Source: an uncultured Ruminococcus sp.
Lineage (GTDB): Bacteria > Bacillota > Clostridia > Oscillospirales > Ruminococcaceae
Length of the DNA: 40,355 nucleotides
Reading direction: 5' to 3'
Assembly: GCA_937910385.1 (NCBI GenBank)
Contig: CALEPT010000179.1
Span: 1 to 40,355, forward strand
Each line of letters starts with the position of its first letter. The stretch's first letter is position 1. Both the position numbers and the translations under genes were made by a program. Positions 7,089 through 14,952 of this stretch are shown here, one piece after another. The notes beneath the pieces were generated by a model. That model made no database searches. It was not told the DNA's origin and saw only the letters and a program-made list of their open reading frames with translations.

Positions 7089-8345
7089 TTACTTGTAAAG
7101 CGGGAACTTCTCGCAGATAGCGTTAACGCCTGCACGTATCTCGTCAGCCTTAGCCTCGAAGTCCGTAGCGCAGAGGTAGATGTACTCAGCGATCTTGTCC
7201 ATTTCCTCTACACCGAGACCGCGGGTCGTAACAGCAGGTGTACCGATACGGATACCGCTTGTTACAAAGGGCTTCTCGGGGTCGTTGTGGATAGCGTTCT
7301 TGTTGACTGTGATGTAGACCTCGTCAAGTCTGTGCTCAAGCTCCTTGCCGGTGATGCTGAACGGACGCAGATCAACGAGCATGAGGTGGTTGTCAGTACC
7401 GCCGGAAACGAGGTTGAAGCCTCTCTTTACGAGGCCGTCAGCGAGAGCCTTTGCGTTCGCAACGATACGCCTTTGATATTCCTTGAATTCAGGCTTGAGT
7501 GCCTCGCCGAAGCATACTGCCTTTGCGGCGATGGTGTGCATGAGCGGTCCTCCCTGAGTGCCGGGGAATATAGCGGAATTTATCTTCTTTGCAAGCGCCT
7601 CGTCGTTTGTGAGGATAAGACCGCCTCTCGGACCGCGGAGGGTCTTGTGAGTTGTTGTAGTGGTAATATCCGCGTAGGGAACGGGGGACTCATGGCAGCC
7701 CGCTGCTACAAGACCTGCAATATGCGCCATATCGACCATGAGCATTGCGCCCACAGAATCAGCGATCTCGCGCAGTTTCTTGAAGTCGATAGCGCGGGGA
7801 TAAGCGCTTGCGCCGGCAACAATGAGCTTCGGCTTATGCTCATTTGCAAGAGCCTGAACAGTATCATAATTGATAGTCTCGGTGGTATCGTCAAGACCAT
7901 ATGAAACGAAGTTGAAGTATTTTCCCGAGAGATTTACGGGAGAGCCGTGAGTGAGGTGTCCGCCGTCGGCAAGGCTCATTCCGAGAACTGTGTCGCCGGG
8001 CTGGAGGACTGCAAAGTAAGCGGCTGTGTTAGCTTGTGCGCCCGAATGGGGTTGAACATTAGCGAACTTAGCGCCGAAGAGCTCTTTTGCGCGCTCGATA
8101 GCTATCTGCTCAACGATATCAACGCACTGGCAGCCGCCGTAGTAGCGCTTGCCCGGGTAGCCCTCGGCGTACTTGTTTGTGAGGACGCTGCCCATGGCAG
8201 CCATAACTGCGGGCGAAACGATATTCTCGCTTGCGATGAGCTCGAGGTTTCTCTGCTGACGCGCGAGCTCCTGAGCCATAGCCTCACCGACCTCTTTGTC
8301 GTAGCCTGTAACAAAGCCGATTGAATCCATAAGATCATTATACAT
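7089..8345 (-). CDS. glyA: Serine hydroxymethyltransferase
   Basis: A 418-residue PLP enzyme that interconverts serine plus tetrahydrofolate with glycine plus methylene-tetrahydrofolate in the cytoplasm. Family signatures are present: ELIASENIVS near the N-terminus, YPGKRYYGGCQ, and the PLP-lysine motif TTTTTHKTLRGPRGG with Lys234. The length is normal. The start has AAGGAG 10 nt upstream. It has its own promoter (8391-8419) and terminator and is monocistronic. No glycine riboswitch is visible in the short leader. Confidence 0.97.
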   Translation of the reverse strand: MYNDLMDSIGFVTGYDKEVGEAMAQELARQQRNLELIASENIVSPAVMAAMGSVLTNKYAEGYPGKRYYGGCQCVDIVEQIAIERAKELFGAKFANVQPHSGAQANTAAYFAVLQPGDTVLGMSLADGGHLTHGSPVNLSGKYFNFVSYGLDDTTETINYDTVQALANEHKPKLIVAGASAYPRAIDFKKLREIADSVGAMLMVDMAHIAGLVAAGCHESPVPYADITTTTTHKTLRGPRGGLILTNDEALAKKINSAIFPGTQGGPLMHTIAAKAVCFGEALKPEFKEYQRRIVANAKALADGLVKRGFNLVSGGTDNHLMLVDLRPFSITGKELEHRLDEVYITVNKNAIHNDPEKPFVTSGIRIGTPAVTTRGLGVEEMDKIAEYIYLCATDFEAKADEIRAGVNAICEKFPLYK

Positions 8346-8390
8346 CTGAAAAGCACTCCTTAAAAAGTTTACGTAAAATATTACTTATTA

Positions 8391-8419
8391 ATTATACACC
8401 AATTGTCTGGAAATTTCAA
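8391..8419 (-). promoter_or_regulatory. glyA promoter
   Basis: Minus-strand TTGAAA (8414-8419), a 17-bp spacer and TATAAT (8391-8396), about 45 bp before the start. An AT-rich inverted repeat (AAATTTCA 8411-8418 / TGAAATTT 8428-8435) overlaps the -35 box and may be a weak terminator of the upstream operon. Confidence 0.7.
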
Positions 8420-8443
8420 TAGGAAAATGAAATTTTCGCTCTG

Positions 8444-10021
8444 TTACTCCATAGGGAGCGAATCCACGAGCTTTAAAACATATTTTTGTATTGCAAGAGC
8501 GTCCATTGCAGTCAAGCCGTCGCCGTCTCCGGAACAGTCGGCTTTTATTTCGCCGAATGCGTTGATATGATTATCTTCAGTGCCGTAAATGCCGTATTTA
8601 TCAGGATTTGCGATAGATTGCAGAATGAGTACTGCGTCCGCGAGTTCGACCGTGTCGTTGTCGTTTGCGTCACCATAGATGATGTTTGACTCATCGTCGA
8701 GAGGTATAAACGTATAGTCATATTTCTTTGCATATTCTTCGAGAGCAGTTCCGCTGTATCCGCGAAGAACTCCGCTGTACGGATATTCCGTTTTCCAAGT
8801 TTCGCCATTAAAGTGTTCGTCATTATTTATAGCATGATCGGAAATGCTGTAATATCCGTTACTGCGTATTGTGAGAGATCTGAGCTTGCTACAGTAACGG
8901 AATGAGTCATACAGCGTGTTAATGCCCGAACCGATATCCACGCTTTGGAGGTTTGCGCTACGCATAAAGGCTATGTTTATGTAAGTAACACTGTCAGGAA
9001 TAGTTATACTTTTCAGATTCATGTTGTAATCAAATGAGTCACGTCCTATAATCTCCACTCCATCAGGAACAGCATAGATCGTTCTTTCGCTATTTGGAGG
9101 ATACTTCATGAGAGTTTGCATATCTTTTGTAAATAAGACCCCATCAGCAGATGTAAAATATTCATTATCGGGCGATACACTTATTTCTTCGAGCTTCATG
9201 GTATTATTCAGGAAAATATCACCGATAGTCTTTAAATTTTTTCCAAGATAAATATATTTGAGGTTACTTCCGCTTTCATATATACCTGTATCGTTATTCA
9301 TTGTAGCACTAAAGAAAGAGAAATTGCCCTCTCCTATCTCCTCTACCGAATCGGCGATGTATACAAATTCCAGATACGGCTGATCCTTCACTGCATAATT
9401 CGCAATTTTGACAGTTCCCTCCGGAACAAAATAATAACTGTCTTTTTTTCCTTCAGGATAGAAAAGAAGTGTTGTACCCTGTTTGTCAAAAAGCACACCG
9501 CTTTTGCTTGAATAATTGCTGTTTGTAGGTGATACCGTTATGCTTTCAAGGCTTGGACAATATGAAAATGCATATCTGCCTATGCTTTCAACAGAGTTAG
9601 GTATGGTAATTGAAGTAAGACTTGTGCATTGTTCAAATGCGCAATAGCCTATACTTGTGACCGAACTCGCGATCGTTATAGATTGAAGAGAAGAGCAATA
9701 CTCAAAAGCTTCCTCACCTATGCTTGTGACACCATCATCAATGAGTACATATTTTATATCGTAGCCATTACTGTAACTGAGTGTATAAAATGGTGACGGA
9801 GCAGACATTTCATTATAATCATACATATCTCCCGTGCCGCTAATGGTGAGAGTCCCATCGTCGAGAGTCCATGTAAGGTTATCTCCGCACGTTCCCGAGT
9901 TTTCCTCGGCGCTTGCCGTTATCGCCGTATCGGGCGCAAAACAGCCGAATGTCGGTGCAGCTCCGCCCACGATACACATCGCAAGCGCAGTCGCGATCAG
10001 AGATCTGTAATTCCTTTTCAT
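8444..10021 (-). CDS. Secreted TpLRR (BspA-like) protein with C-terminal dockerin
   Basis: A 525-residue secreted protein. After a signal peptide (hydrophobic core about residues 8-22) comes the motif TCGDNLTWTLDDGTLTISGTG, common in ruminococcal LRR proteins. Several leucine-rich repeats of the Treponema/BspA type follow, with recurring SLxSITIPxSVTSIG units. The C-terminus is a type I dockerin with two calcium-binding loops (DANDNDTVELAD, and a longer variant DCSGDGDGLTAMD), which would dock onto a cohesin-bearing scaffold. The start at 10021 is chosen over 10045 because an AAAGGCGG site precedes it and the longer version overlaps the upstream stop. It is last in a four-gene operon. A role in adhesion or protein display is inferred. 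Confidence 0.88.
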   Translation of the reverse strand: MKRNYRSLIATALAMCIVGGAAPTFGCFAPDTAITASAEENSGTCGDNLTWTLDDGTLTISGTGDMYDYNEMSAPSPFYTLSYSNGYDIKYVLIDDGVTSIGEEAFEYCSSLQSITIASSVTSIGYCAFEQCTSLTSITIPNSVESIGRYAFSYCPSLESITVSPTNSNYSSKSGVLFDKQGTTLLFYPEGKKDSYYFVPEGTVKIANYAVKDQPYLEFVYIADSVEEIGEGNFSFFSATMNNDTGIYESGSNLKYIYLGKNLKTIGDIFLNNTMKLEEISVSPDNEYFTSADGVLFTKDMQTLMKYPPNSERTIYAVPDGVEIIGRDSFDYNMNLKSITIPDSVTYINIAFMRSANLQSVDIGSGINTLYDSFRYCSKLRSLTIRSNGYYSISDHAINNDEHFNGETWKTEYPYSGVLRGYSGTALEEYAKKYDYTFIPLDDESNIIYGDANDNDTVELADAVLILQSIANPDKYGIYGTEDNHINAFGEIKADCSGDGDGLTAMDALAIQKYVLKLVDSLPME

Positions 10022-10041
10022 TAAAAAACCGCCTTTCATAT

Positions 10042-10878
10042 TCAATTAAAATCTATAATATTGTCCCACGTTGCAGCGCTGTTAGTAGAAACGACAGCAT
10101 AATATTTGAGGATAGTTGAGGCGTCACGCGCATCAACGATGCCGTCGAAGTTTACATCAGCTCTCCTTACAAATTCTGCATCAAGAGTATAGTCCTGATT
10201 TGCAGCCATCTGTGCATATTTAGTAAGGACGGCAGAAGCATCGACCGAATCGGTCTTTCCGTTCTGGTCAACATCTCCGAGATACTGATAATTTGTAATT
10301 GTATAGGAGCAAATTGGCTGAGAGGTGTTGATAGGATATACCTTTATCTCGGCAGTATCGCTGCTTTTAAAAGCTTCCGCGAGTGTAGAAGGCTTGATAG
10401 TACAGGTATTAGTGATATTTACTTTTGTAACAGTGGTCTTGAATTCGCCCTCGACCGTGAATTCAGGGAGCTGTGTTGATATAGTTATAGATATGTTGAG
10501 TCCGCCTGTTGCAACATTTCCGCTTTTAGTATAATATCTTGTTTTAGTGGGCAGACCATCTACGGATATGACAGCGGTCCTTGCGAGAGCCTGTATAGTG
10601 ATGTTACTGTTTACCGTGGAGGGAGTAGAGCTCCAGCCGCAGAATTCCTGTTCTGTATAAGCGTCAACGTGCCTGTGAAGACTGCTTGTATCTATGAAGG
10701 AATAGTCGATATTACCGCCTGCACCGACACTCTGGGTAAAGAACACTTTTCCGTCGAAATCAAGGAACGTGACGGTATATGTAGTTTCGGCGTTTGTTGA
10801 CGAAATGGGAGCTGTTGTGCCCGGGCACATGATAAGTGCAGCGGAAAGGGTCGCAGCAATAATTTTTTTAATATTCAT
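10042..10878 (-). CDS. Secreted protein with InlB-type repeat and C-terminal dockerin
   Basis: A 278-residue protein. A signal peptide (about residues 1-30) is followed by a bacterial-repeat (Flg_new/InlB B-repeat-like) segment, VTFLDFDGKVFFTQSV...CGWSSTP, then a probably beta-rich domain. The C-terminus is a canonical type I dockerin: DVDQNGKTDSVD and DVNFDGIVDARD each match the D-x-N/D-x-N/D...D calcium-loop pattern. No catalytic domain is visible, so it looks like a structural or binding component of a cellulosome-like surface complex. It lies 20 bp upstream of the LRR-dockerin gene in the same operon, suggesting joint display. Confidence 0.82.
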   Translation of the reverse strand: MNIKKIIAATLSAALIMCPGTTAPISSTNAETTYTVTFLDFDGKVFFTQSVGAGGNIDYSFIDTSSLHRHVDAYTEQEFCGWSSTPSTVNSNITIQALARTAVISVDGLPTKTRYYTKSGNVATGGLNISITISTQLPEFTVEGEFKTTVTKVNITNTCTIKPSTLAEAFKSSDTAEIKVYPINTSQPICSYTITNYQYLGDVDQNGKTDSVDASAVLTKYAQMAANQDYTLDAEFVRRADVNFDGIVDARDASTILKYYAVVSTNSAATWDNIIDFN

Positions 10879-10889
10879 GAACTATCTCC

Positions 10890-11168
10890 TTAATTCTTTC
10901 TTGCAAAGAAAATTCTGTTGTTTTTGGATATTTTTGAACAAAGCTGAACATATCTGTCATATGGTACAGTGAGGGTCATAAAATTTGCTGAAAAGAATCT
11001 CTGTGTTTTGGGCTCATATGAAAATATAGCATATATAACTATATCGTCAGTGTTTGCGTCGGCGCAGAGGCTGCGTGCCTTGAGATAATATTCAATAGTA
11101 TAGTCTTTTATGACCTCAATAGGGTAAAAGCCACAATAAACAGAATCTATGTAAAGCTCAATATCCAT
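10890..11168 (-). CDS. Small cytoplasmic hypothetical protein
   Basis: A 92-residue protein without signal peptide or membrane segment and with no family I recognise. It is rich in Tyr and Phe. The start has a strong AAAAAGGAG site. It lies 11 bp before the dockerin gene and 16 bp after the small membrane protein gene, so it belongs to the operon. It may be a cytoplasmic accessory or regulator of the surface proteins, but nothing in the sequence shows this. Confidence 0.65.
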   Translation of the reverse strand: MDIELYIDSVYCGFYPIEVIKDYTIEYYLKARSLCADANTDDIVIYAIFSYEPKTQRFFSANFMTLTVPYDRYVQLCSKISKNNRIFFARKN

Positions 11169-11184
11169 ATAAAAGCTCCTTTTT

Positions 11185-11439
11185 TCATACAGAGTGTTGA
11201 TCTGTATCGGCTTTGGAGGGCGGTGTGCAGGAAGCGGTTCCTTTTGCAGAGCCGGTTTTGTTTTTTTTCAGCTTATGCGTGATAAGCGCTGAGATAGCAG
11301 CGGAGGCGATAAATACCGAGATCATAATAATAGCAATAATGCCGTTTGAGGGCTTTGAACCGGCAGAGGCAGCCAAAATAGACGTAGCGGATGAAGGAAC
11401 GAATATCCCTGAAATAATTTCATAGAAAGCCAACTGCAT
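11185..11439 (-). CDS. Small single-pass membrane protein, first gene of the dockerin operon
   Basis: An 84-residue protein with one strong membrane segment (about residues 33-55, GIIAIIMISVFIASAAISALI), then a basic KLKKNK stretch and a polar tail, suggesting the C-terminus is inside. A good AGAAAGGAG site precedes the ATG. No family is recognised. As the first gene of the four-gene unit behind the promoter at 11462-11490, it may help anchor or export the secreted dockerin proteins (inference). Confidence 0.65.
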   Translation of the reverse strand: MQLAFYEIISGIFVPSSATSILAASAGSKPSNGIIAIIMISVFIASAAISALITHKLKKNKTGSAKGTASCTPPSKADTDQHSV

Positions 11440-11461
11440 ATGACCTACTCCTTTCTGTAAT

Positions 11462-11490
11462 ATTATAACATATAATCACAAAAAAATCAA
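11462..11490 (-). promoter_or_regulatory. Promoter of the LRR/dockerin operon
   Basis: Minus-strand TTGATT (11485-11490), a 17-bp spacer and TATAAT (11462-11467). The -10 region lies in one copy of a 14-bp direct repeat whose other copy is at 11557-11570. Confidence 0.65.
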
Positions 11491-11570
11491 CCTGCGCGGA
11501 GTGATATTTCCGGTTTTTTCATCTTCGGCGCGAAGACGGCAGCGCGAGCCTCGTGCTTATAACATATAAT
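11463..11570. repeat. 14-bp direct repeat flanking an 80-bp GC-richer insert
   Basis: TTATAACATATAAT occurs exactly at 11463-11476 and 11557-11570. The 80 bp between them are GC-richer than the flanks and contain a small TCTTCG/CGAAGA stem. No terminal inverted repeats are seen. It may be a target duplication around a decayed insert or a local promoter duplication. Confidence 0.45.
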
Positions 11571-11645
11571 TTTCTAAAAAGCAAGTGGATAGAGCTGATT
11601 TTTTGTGTCTTGATTCAAAAATCGGAAATTTTTTTTGAAAAAGGC

Positions 11646-11674
11646 TTGACAAAAGAAAAAACAGGTGATATAAT
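11646..11674 (+). promoter_or_regulatory. Promoter of tRNA-Pro(GGG)
   Basis: TTGACA (11646-11651), a 17-bp spacer and TATAAT (11669-11674), about 28 nt before the tRNA. Confidence 0.8.
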
Positions 11675-11702
11675 ATATAACGTTGATTACAAAAAACATT
11701 GT

Positions 11703-11778
11703 CTGGGTGTGGCGCAGTTGGTAGCGCGCTACCTTGGGGTGGTAGAGGCCGTGGGTTCAAGTCCCGTCACTCAGACCA
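11703..11778 (+). tRNA. tRNA-Pro (anticodon GGG)
   Basis: Acceptor stem CTGGGTG/CACTCAG with one G-T pair, D arm GCGC/GCGC, anticodon stem CTACC/GGTAG with loop TTGGGGT, and encoded CCA. The anticodon GGG reads CCC and CCU. It is a single gene followed by a terminator. A 77-codon reading frame across it is not a gene. Confidence 0.93.
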
Positions 11779-11800
11779 ATATGTGATCGGCAACCCCCTT

Positions 11801-11838
11801 AGATCCCGGTGCTGTAAAGTGCCGGGATCTTTGTTTTA
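11801..11838 (+). terminator. Terminator after tRNA-Pro(GGG)
   Basis: AGATCCCGG (11801-11809) pairs with CCGGGATCT (11822-11830), followed by TTGTTTT. Confidence 0.85.
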
Positions 11839-11860
11839 TCCGATTTTTTTGCTGCGCACC

Positions 11861-11889
11861 TTGCTTTTTATTTATTTTTGTGATATACT
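11861..11889 (+). promoter_or_regulatory. Promoter of the UDP-sugar pyrophosphorylase gene
   Basis: TTGCTT (11861-11866), a 17-bp spacer and TATACT (11884-11889), about 40 bp before the start codon. Confidence 0.55.
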
Positions 11890-11929
11890 AATAAATAATA
11901 CTTTATTGTAATTCCGTGGAGGTACAGCT

Positions 11930-13162
11930 ATGCTGACATATGAAGAAGCTAAAAATTATCTTGAAAAATACGGTCAGGAGCATCTGCTTGCATATTATGA
12001 TGAGCTTTCACCGCAGGATCAGTCCTCGCTGTTGGCACAGATAGAGCTCATTGACCTTTCGGTCCTCGATAACCTTGATGCCGAGAAAAACAGCAATACA
12101 AAGCGCGGGAGCTTCGAGCCGCTCGGAGCTGTCACTATAGGTGATATCGCCGCAAACAGCGAGCAGTATCTCCAAACGGGCATTGAAGCTATCAAGGCAG
12201 GCAAGGCGGCGGCAGTTCTTCTTGCGGGCGGACAGGGTACACGTCTCGGCTTCGATAAGCCAAAGGGAATGTTCAACATCGGTGTTAAACGTGAGCTTTA
12301 TATTTTCGAGTGCCTTGTCAATAATCTTATGGACGTTGTTAAGCAGTCGGGCACGTGGGTACCGCTTTATATCATGACGAGCGAGAAGAACAATGCCGAT
12401 ACTGTTGCCTTTTTTAAGGAGAAAGATTACTTCGGCTATAACAGTGACTATGTCCGTTTTTTCATTCAGGACATGGCTCCGTCGGTGGACTTCGACGGAA
12501 AGATATATATGGAGGGCAAGGGAAGGATATCCATGTCGCCAAACGGAAACGGCGGTTGGTTCTCGTCACTCGTCAGAGCGGGACTTATGGACGATATTAG
12601 GTCACGCGGCGTTGAGTGGCTGAATGTATTCGCGGTGGACAATGTTCTCCAGCGCATAGCCGACCCTCTGTTCATCGGAGCTGTCATAGACTCGGGCTTG
12701 CAGTCGGGCGGAAAGGTAGTCAGCAAGGCTGACCCTGACGAGCGCGTAGGAGTTCTCTGTCTTGAGGACGGAATGCCCTCGATAGTCGAGTATTACGAAA
12801 TGACTGATGAAATGCGCACGCGACTTGATGAGAACGGTGAGCTTGCCTACAGATACGGAGTTATCCTCAATTACCTTTTCAGCGTTGAAAAGCTCGTTGC
12901 TATAAGCGATAATAAAATGCCCGTACACATCGTTGACAAGAAGATACCTTATATGGACAAGAGCGGAGAGCTTGTGAAGCCCGAAAGGCCTAACGGACAC
13001 AAATTTGAGACGCTTGTGCTCGACATGGTTCATATGCAGGACAGCTGTCTGGCATACGAGGTGGTAAGAAACAAAGAGTTTGCTCCTGTGAAGAACCCGA
13101 CGGGAGTTGATTCGGTCGAGTCCGCAAGAGAGCTCCTAAAAGAAAACGGAGTCGAGCTTTGA
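11930..13162 (+). CDS. UDPGP-family uridylyltransferase (UDP-sugar / UDP-GlcNAc pyrophosphorylase)
   Basis: A 410-residue enzyme of the eukaryote-type UDPGP family, which makes a UDP-sugar from UTP and a sugar-1-phosphate. The nucleotide-binding loop is clear: VLLAGGQGTRLGFDKPKG near residue 90. The uracil and sugar regions (MSPNGNGGW, FAVDNVLQRI) follow in the expected order. GlcNAc-1-P versus glucose- or galactose-1-P cannot be decided from sequence. The start has GTGGAGG 7 nt upstream. It is a single gene ending at the hairpin at 13173. The product would feed cell-envelope polysaccharide synthesis. Confidence 0.88.
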   Translation: MLTYEEAKNYLEKYGQEHLLAYYDELSPQDQSSLLAQIELIDLSVLDNLDAEKNSNTKRGSFEPLGAVTIGDIAANSEQYLQTGIEAIKAGKAAAVLLAGGQGTRLGFDKPKGMFNIGVKRELYIFECLVNNLMDVVKQSGTWVPLYIMTSEKNNADTVAFFKEKDYFGYNSDYVRFFIQDMAPSVDFDGKIYMEGKGRISMSPNGNGGWFSSLVRAGLMDDIRSRGVEWLNVFAVDNVLQRIADPLFIGAVIDSGLQSGGKVVSKADPDERVGVLCLEDGMPSIVEYYEMTDEMRTRLDENGELAYRYGVILNYLFSVEKLVAISDNKMPVHIVDKKIPYMDKSGELVKPERPNGHKFETLVLDMVHMQDSCLAYEVVRNKEFAPVKNPTGVDSVESARELLKENGVEL

Positions 13163-13172
13163 TATGAAATTT

Positions 13173-13203
13173 ATCTCCCCGTATTTCGGGGAGATATTAC
13201 TTT
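13173..13203 (+). terminator. Terminator after the UDPGP gene
   Basis: ATCTCCCCG and CGGGGAGAT form a perfect 9-bp stem, followed by ATTACTTT. The T run is weak, so some read-through into the ABC exporter genes is likely; no separate promoter is obvious before them. Confidence 0.65.
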
Positions 13204-13215
13204 AAAGAGGACATA

Positions 13216-14952
13216 ATGAAAGATCTGCTGAAATATCTGAAAAATTACAAAAGGGAGCTTATATTTGGTCCCTTTTTCAAGCTGCTCGAAGCGATATTCG
13301 AGCTCATAGTTCCGTATGTCATGGCTAAGATAATCGACAATGGCATTGCAAATCACGACAGTGTCTACGTCATAAAAATGTGCGGAGTCATCGTGCTGCT
13401 CGGCGTGTGCGGACTATGCTTCGCGCTTACCTGTCAGTATCTTGCGGCAAAATGTGCCTACGGCTTCGGCACGGAGCTGAGGGCTGCACTGTATAAGCAC
13501 ATAGACTCGCTCTCGTACAGCGGTATCGACAGAATAGGTACCTCGTCTTTGGTCAACCGGCTTACAAATGACACAAATACTGTACAAAATGGCGTTAATA
13601 TGTTTATCCGGCTTGCAGTGAGAGCTCCGTTTCTTGTTATAGGTGCAGCAGTAATGGCTGTGCTAATAGATGTTAAGCTATCGTTGATATTCTTTATTGC
13701 AGCTCCGCTCATATCGGCTGTGATATTCGTGATAATGCGAAAGACAGTTCCCATGTACAGGACTACCCAGCGCAGGCTTGACCGCGCGGCGCTTCTCACG
13801 AGTGAAAGTCTTGATGGAACAAGAGTGATACGCGCGTTCTCGCGTCAAAACGAGCAAATAGAGCGGTTCGGAGAGGCAGTTGATGATATGACAGCGAGCT
13901 CCGTCGCTGTCGGAAAGATATCTGCCATACTCAATCCCTTTGCGTTCGTGGTGATGGATCTCGGTATCGCGGCGATAATCTGGTTCGGCGGAGTCCGCAT
14001 AGATTCGGGCTCGCTCACGCAGGGCGAGCTTACAGCGTTTGTAAATTATATGACACAGATACTTCTTGCATTAGTAGTTCTGGCGAATCTTATAGTAACG
14101 TTCACAAAGGCGTTTGCATCGGCGAACCGCGTCAGCGAGGTATTTGCGATAAATCCCGAGGAAAGCGGGAATGAGGCGGTTCCCGCAGTTCAGAACGGAG
14201 AACCGGTGATAGAGTTTCACGGAGTTTCGTTCGCATACGAGGGTGCGGGGGATTCGTCTGTCGAGGACATCACGTTTACTCTTAGAAAAGGCGAAATGCT
14301 GGGAATTATCGGCGGAACGGGCAGCGGAAAGTCCACACTTGCACAGCTTATACCGTGCTTTTACAGGGCGGACTCGGGCGAGGTGCTTGTAAATGGCAGG
14401 GACGTCCGTTCCTATGATACGGCGGCACTCAGACGGACTATAGGATATGTTCCGCAGAAGGCTGTGCTTTTTTCGGGAACCGTCCGTGATAATATGAAGC
14501 TGAGGTGTGAACACGCCTCGGACGAAGAGATAATGCGCGCTCTTAAAACTGCGCAGGCGTGGGAGTTCGTCTCTAAGCTCCCTAAGGGACTCGATACGTT
14601 CATTTCTCAGGGCGGGCGCAATCTCTCGGGCGGACAGAAGCAGCGTATCGCGATAGCATGCGCGCTTGTGGGAGAACCCGATATACTGATTCTCGACGAC
14701 TCTTCGAGCGCGCTCGACTACGCCACTGACCACGCGCTTCGCAAGGCTCTTGCGGCGGATATGTCGGGGACTACCATTGTTATGATATCACAGCGCACCA
14801 CGTCCATTTCGTGTGCAGATAAAATAATTGTAATGGAGGACGGACGCGCGGTCGGAATAGGAACTCACGAGGAGCTGATCGCAGACTGCGAGGTCTATCG
14901 CGAGATCTACCGCTCACAGATGAACGAGAGGGAGGGGACAGGCAATGCTTAA
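13216..14952 (+). CDS. ABC exporter half-transporter with degenerate ATP site (heterodimer subunit A)
   Basis: A 578-residue fusion of a six-helix exporter membrane domain (about residues 15-310) and an ATPase domain. Walker A is GGTGSGKS (366-373) and the signature is LSGGQ (470-474). The residue after the Walker B aspartate (LILDD) is Asp495 instead of the catalytic Glu, and the H-loop His is Gln526 (MISQRT). Both changes mark the non-hydrolysing site subunit of asymmetric exporters such as BmrCD, LmrCD or TM287/288. The start has an AAGAGG site. It overlaps the next gene by 8 bp. The substrate, a drug, lipid or peptide, is unknown. Confidence 0.9.
   Translation: MKDLLKYLKNYKRELIFGPFFKLLEAIFELIVPYVMAKIIDNGIANHDSVYVIKMCGVIVLLGVCGLCFALTCQYLAAKCAYGFGTELRAALYKHIDSLSYSGIDRIGTSSLVNRLTNDTNTVQNGVNMFIRLAVRAPFLVIGAAVMAVLIDVKLSLIFFIAAPLISAVIFVIMRKTVPMYRTTQRRLDRAALLTSESLDGTRVIRAFSRQNEQIERFGEAVDDMTASSVAVGKISAILNPFAFVVMDLGIAAIIWFGGVRIDSGSLTQGELTAFVNYMTQILLALVVLANLIVTFTKAFASANRVSEVFAINPEESGNEAVPAVQNGEPVIEFHGVSFAYEGAGDSSVEDITFTLRKGEMLGIIGGTGSGKSTLAQLIPCFYRADSGEVLVNGRDVRSYDTAALRRTIGYVPQKAVLFSGTVRDNMKLRCEHASDEEIMRALKTAQAWEFVSKLPKGLDTFISQGGRNLSGGQKQRIAIACALVGEPDILILDDSSSALDYATDHALRKALAADMSGTTIVMISQRTTSISCADKIIVMEDGRAVGIGTHEELIADCEVYREIYRSQMNEREGTGNA

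Noticed and set aside
11500..11556. GC-rich stretch readable as a short peptide tail on the minus strand
   Set aside because: Only about 25 codons are open, with no start or homology I recognise. It is reported as part of the repeat-flanked insert only.
11553..11786. 77-codon frame across tRNA-Pro(GGG)
   Set aside because: It spans the tRNA promoter and the tRNA itself; the encoded sequence is a translation of tRNA.
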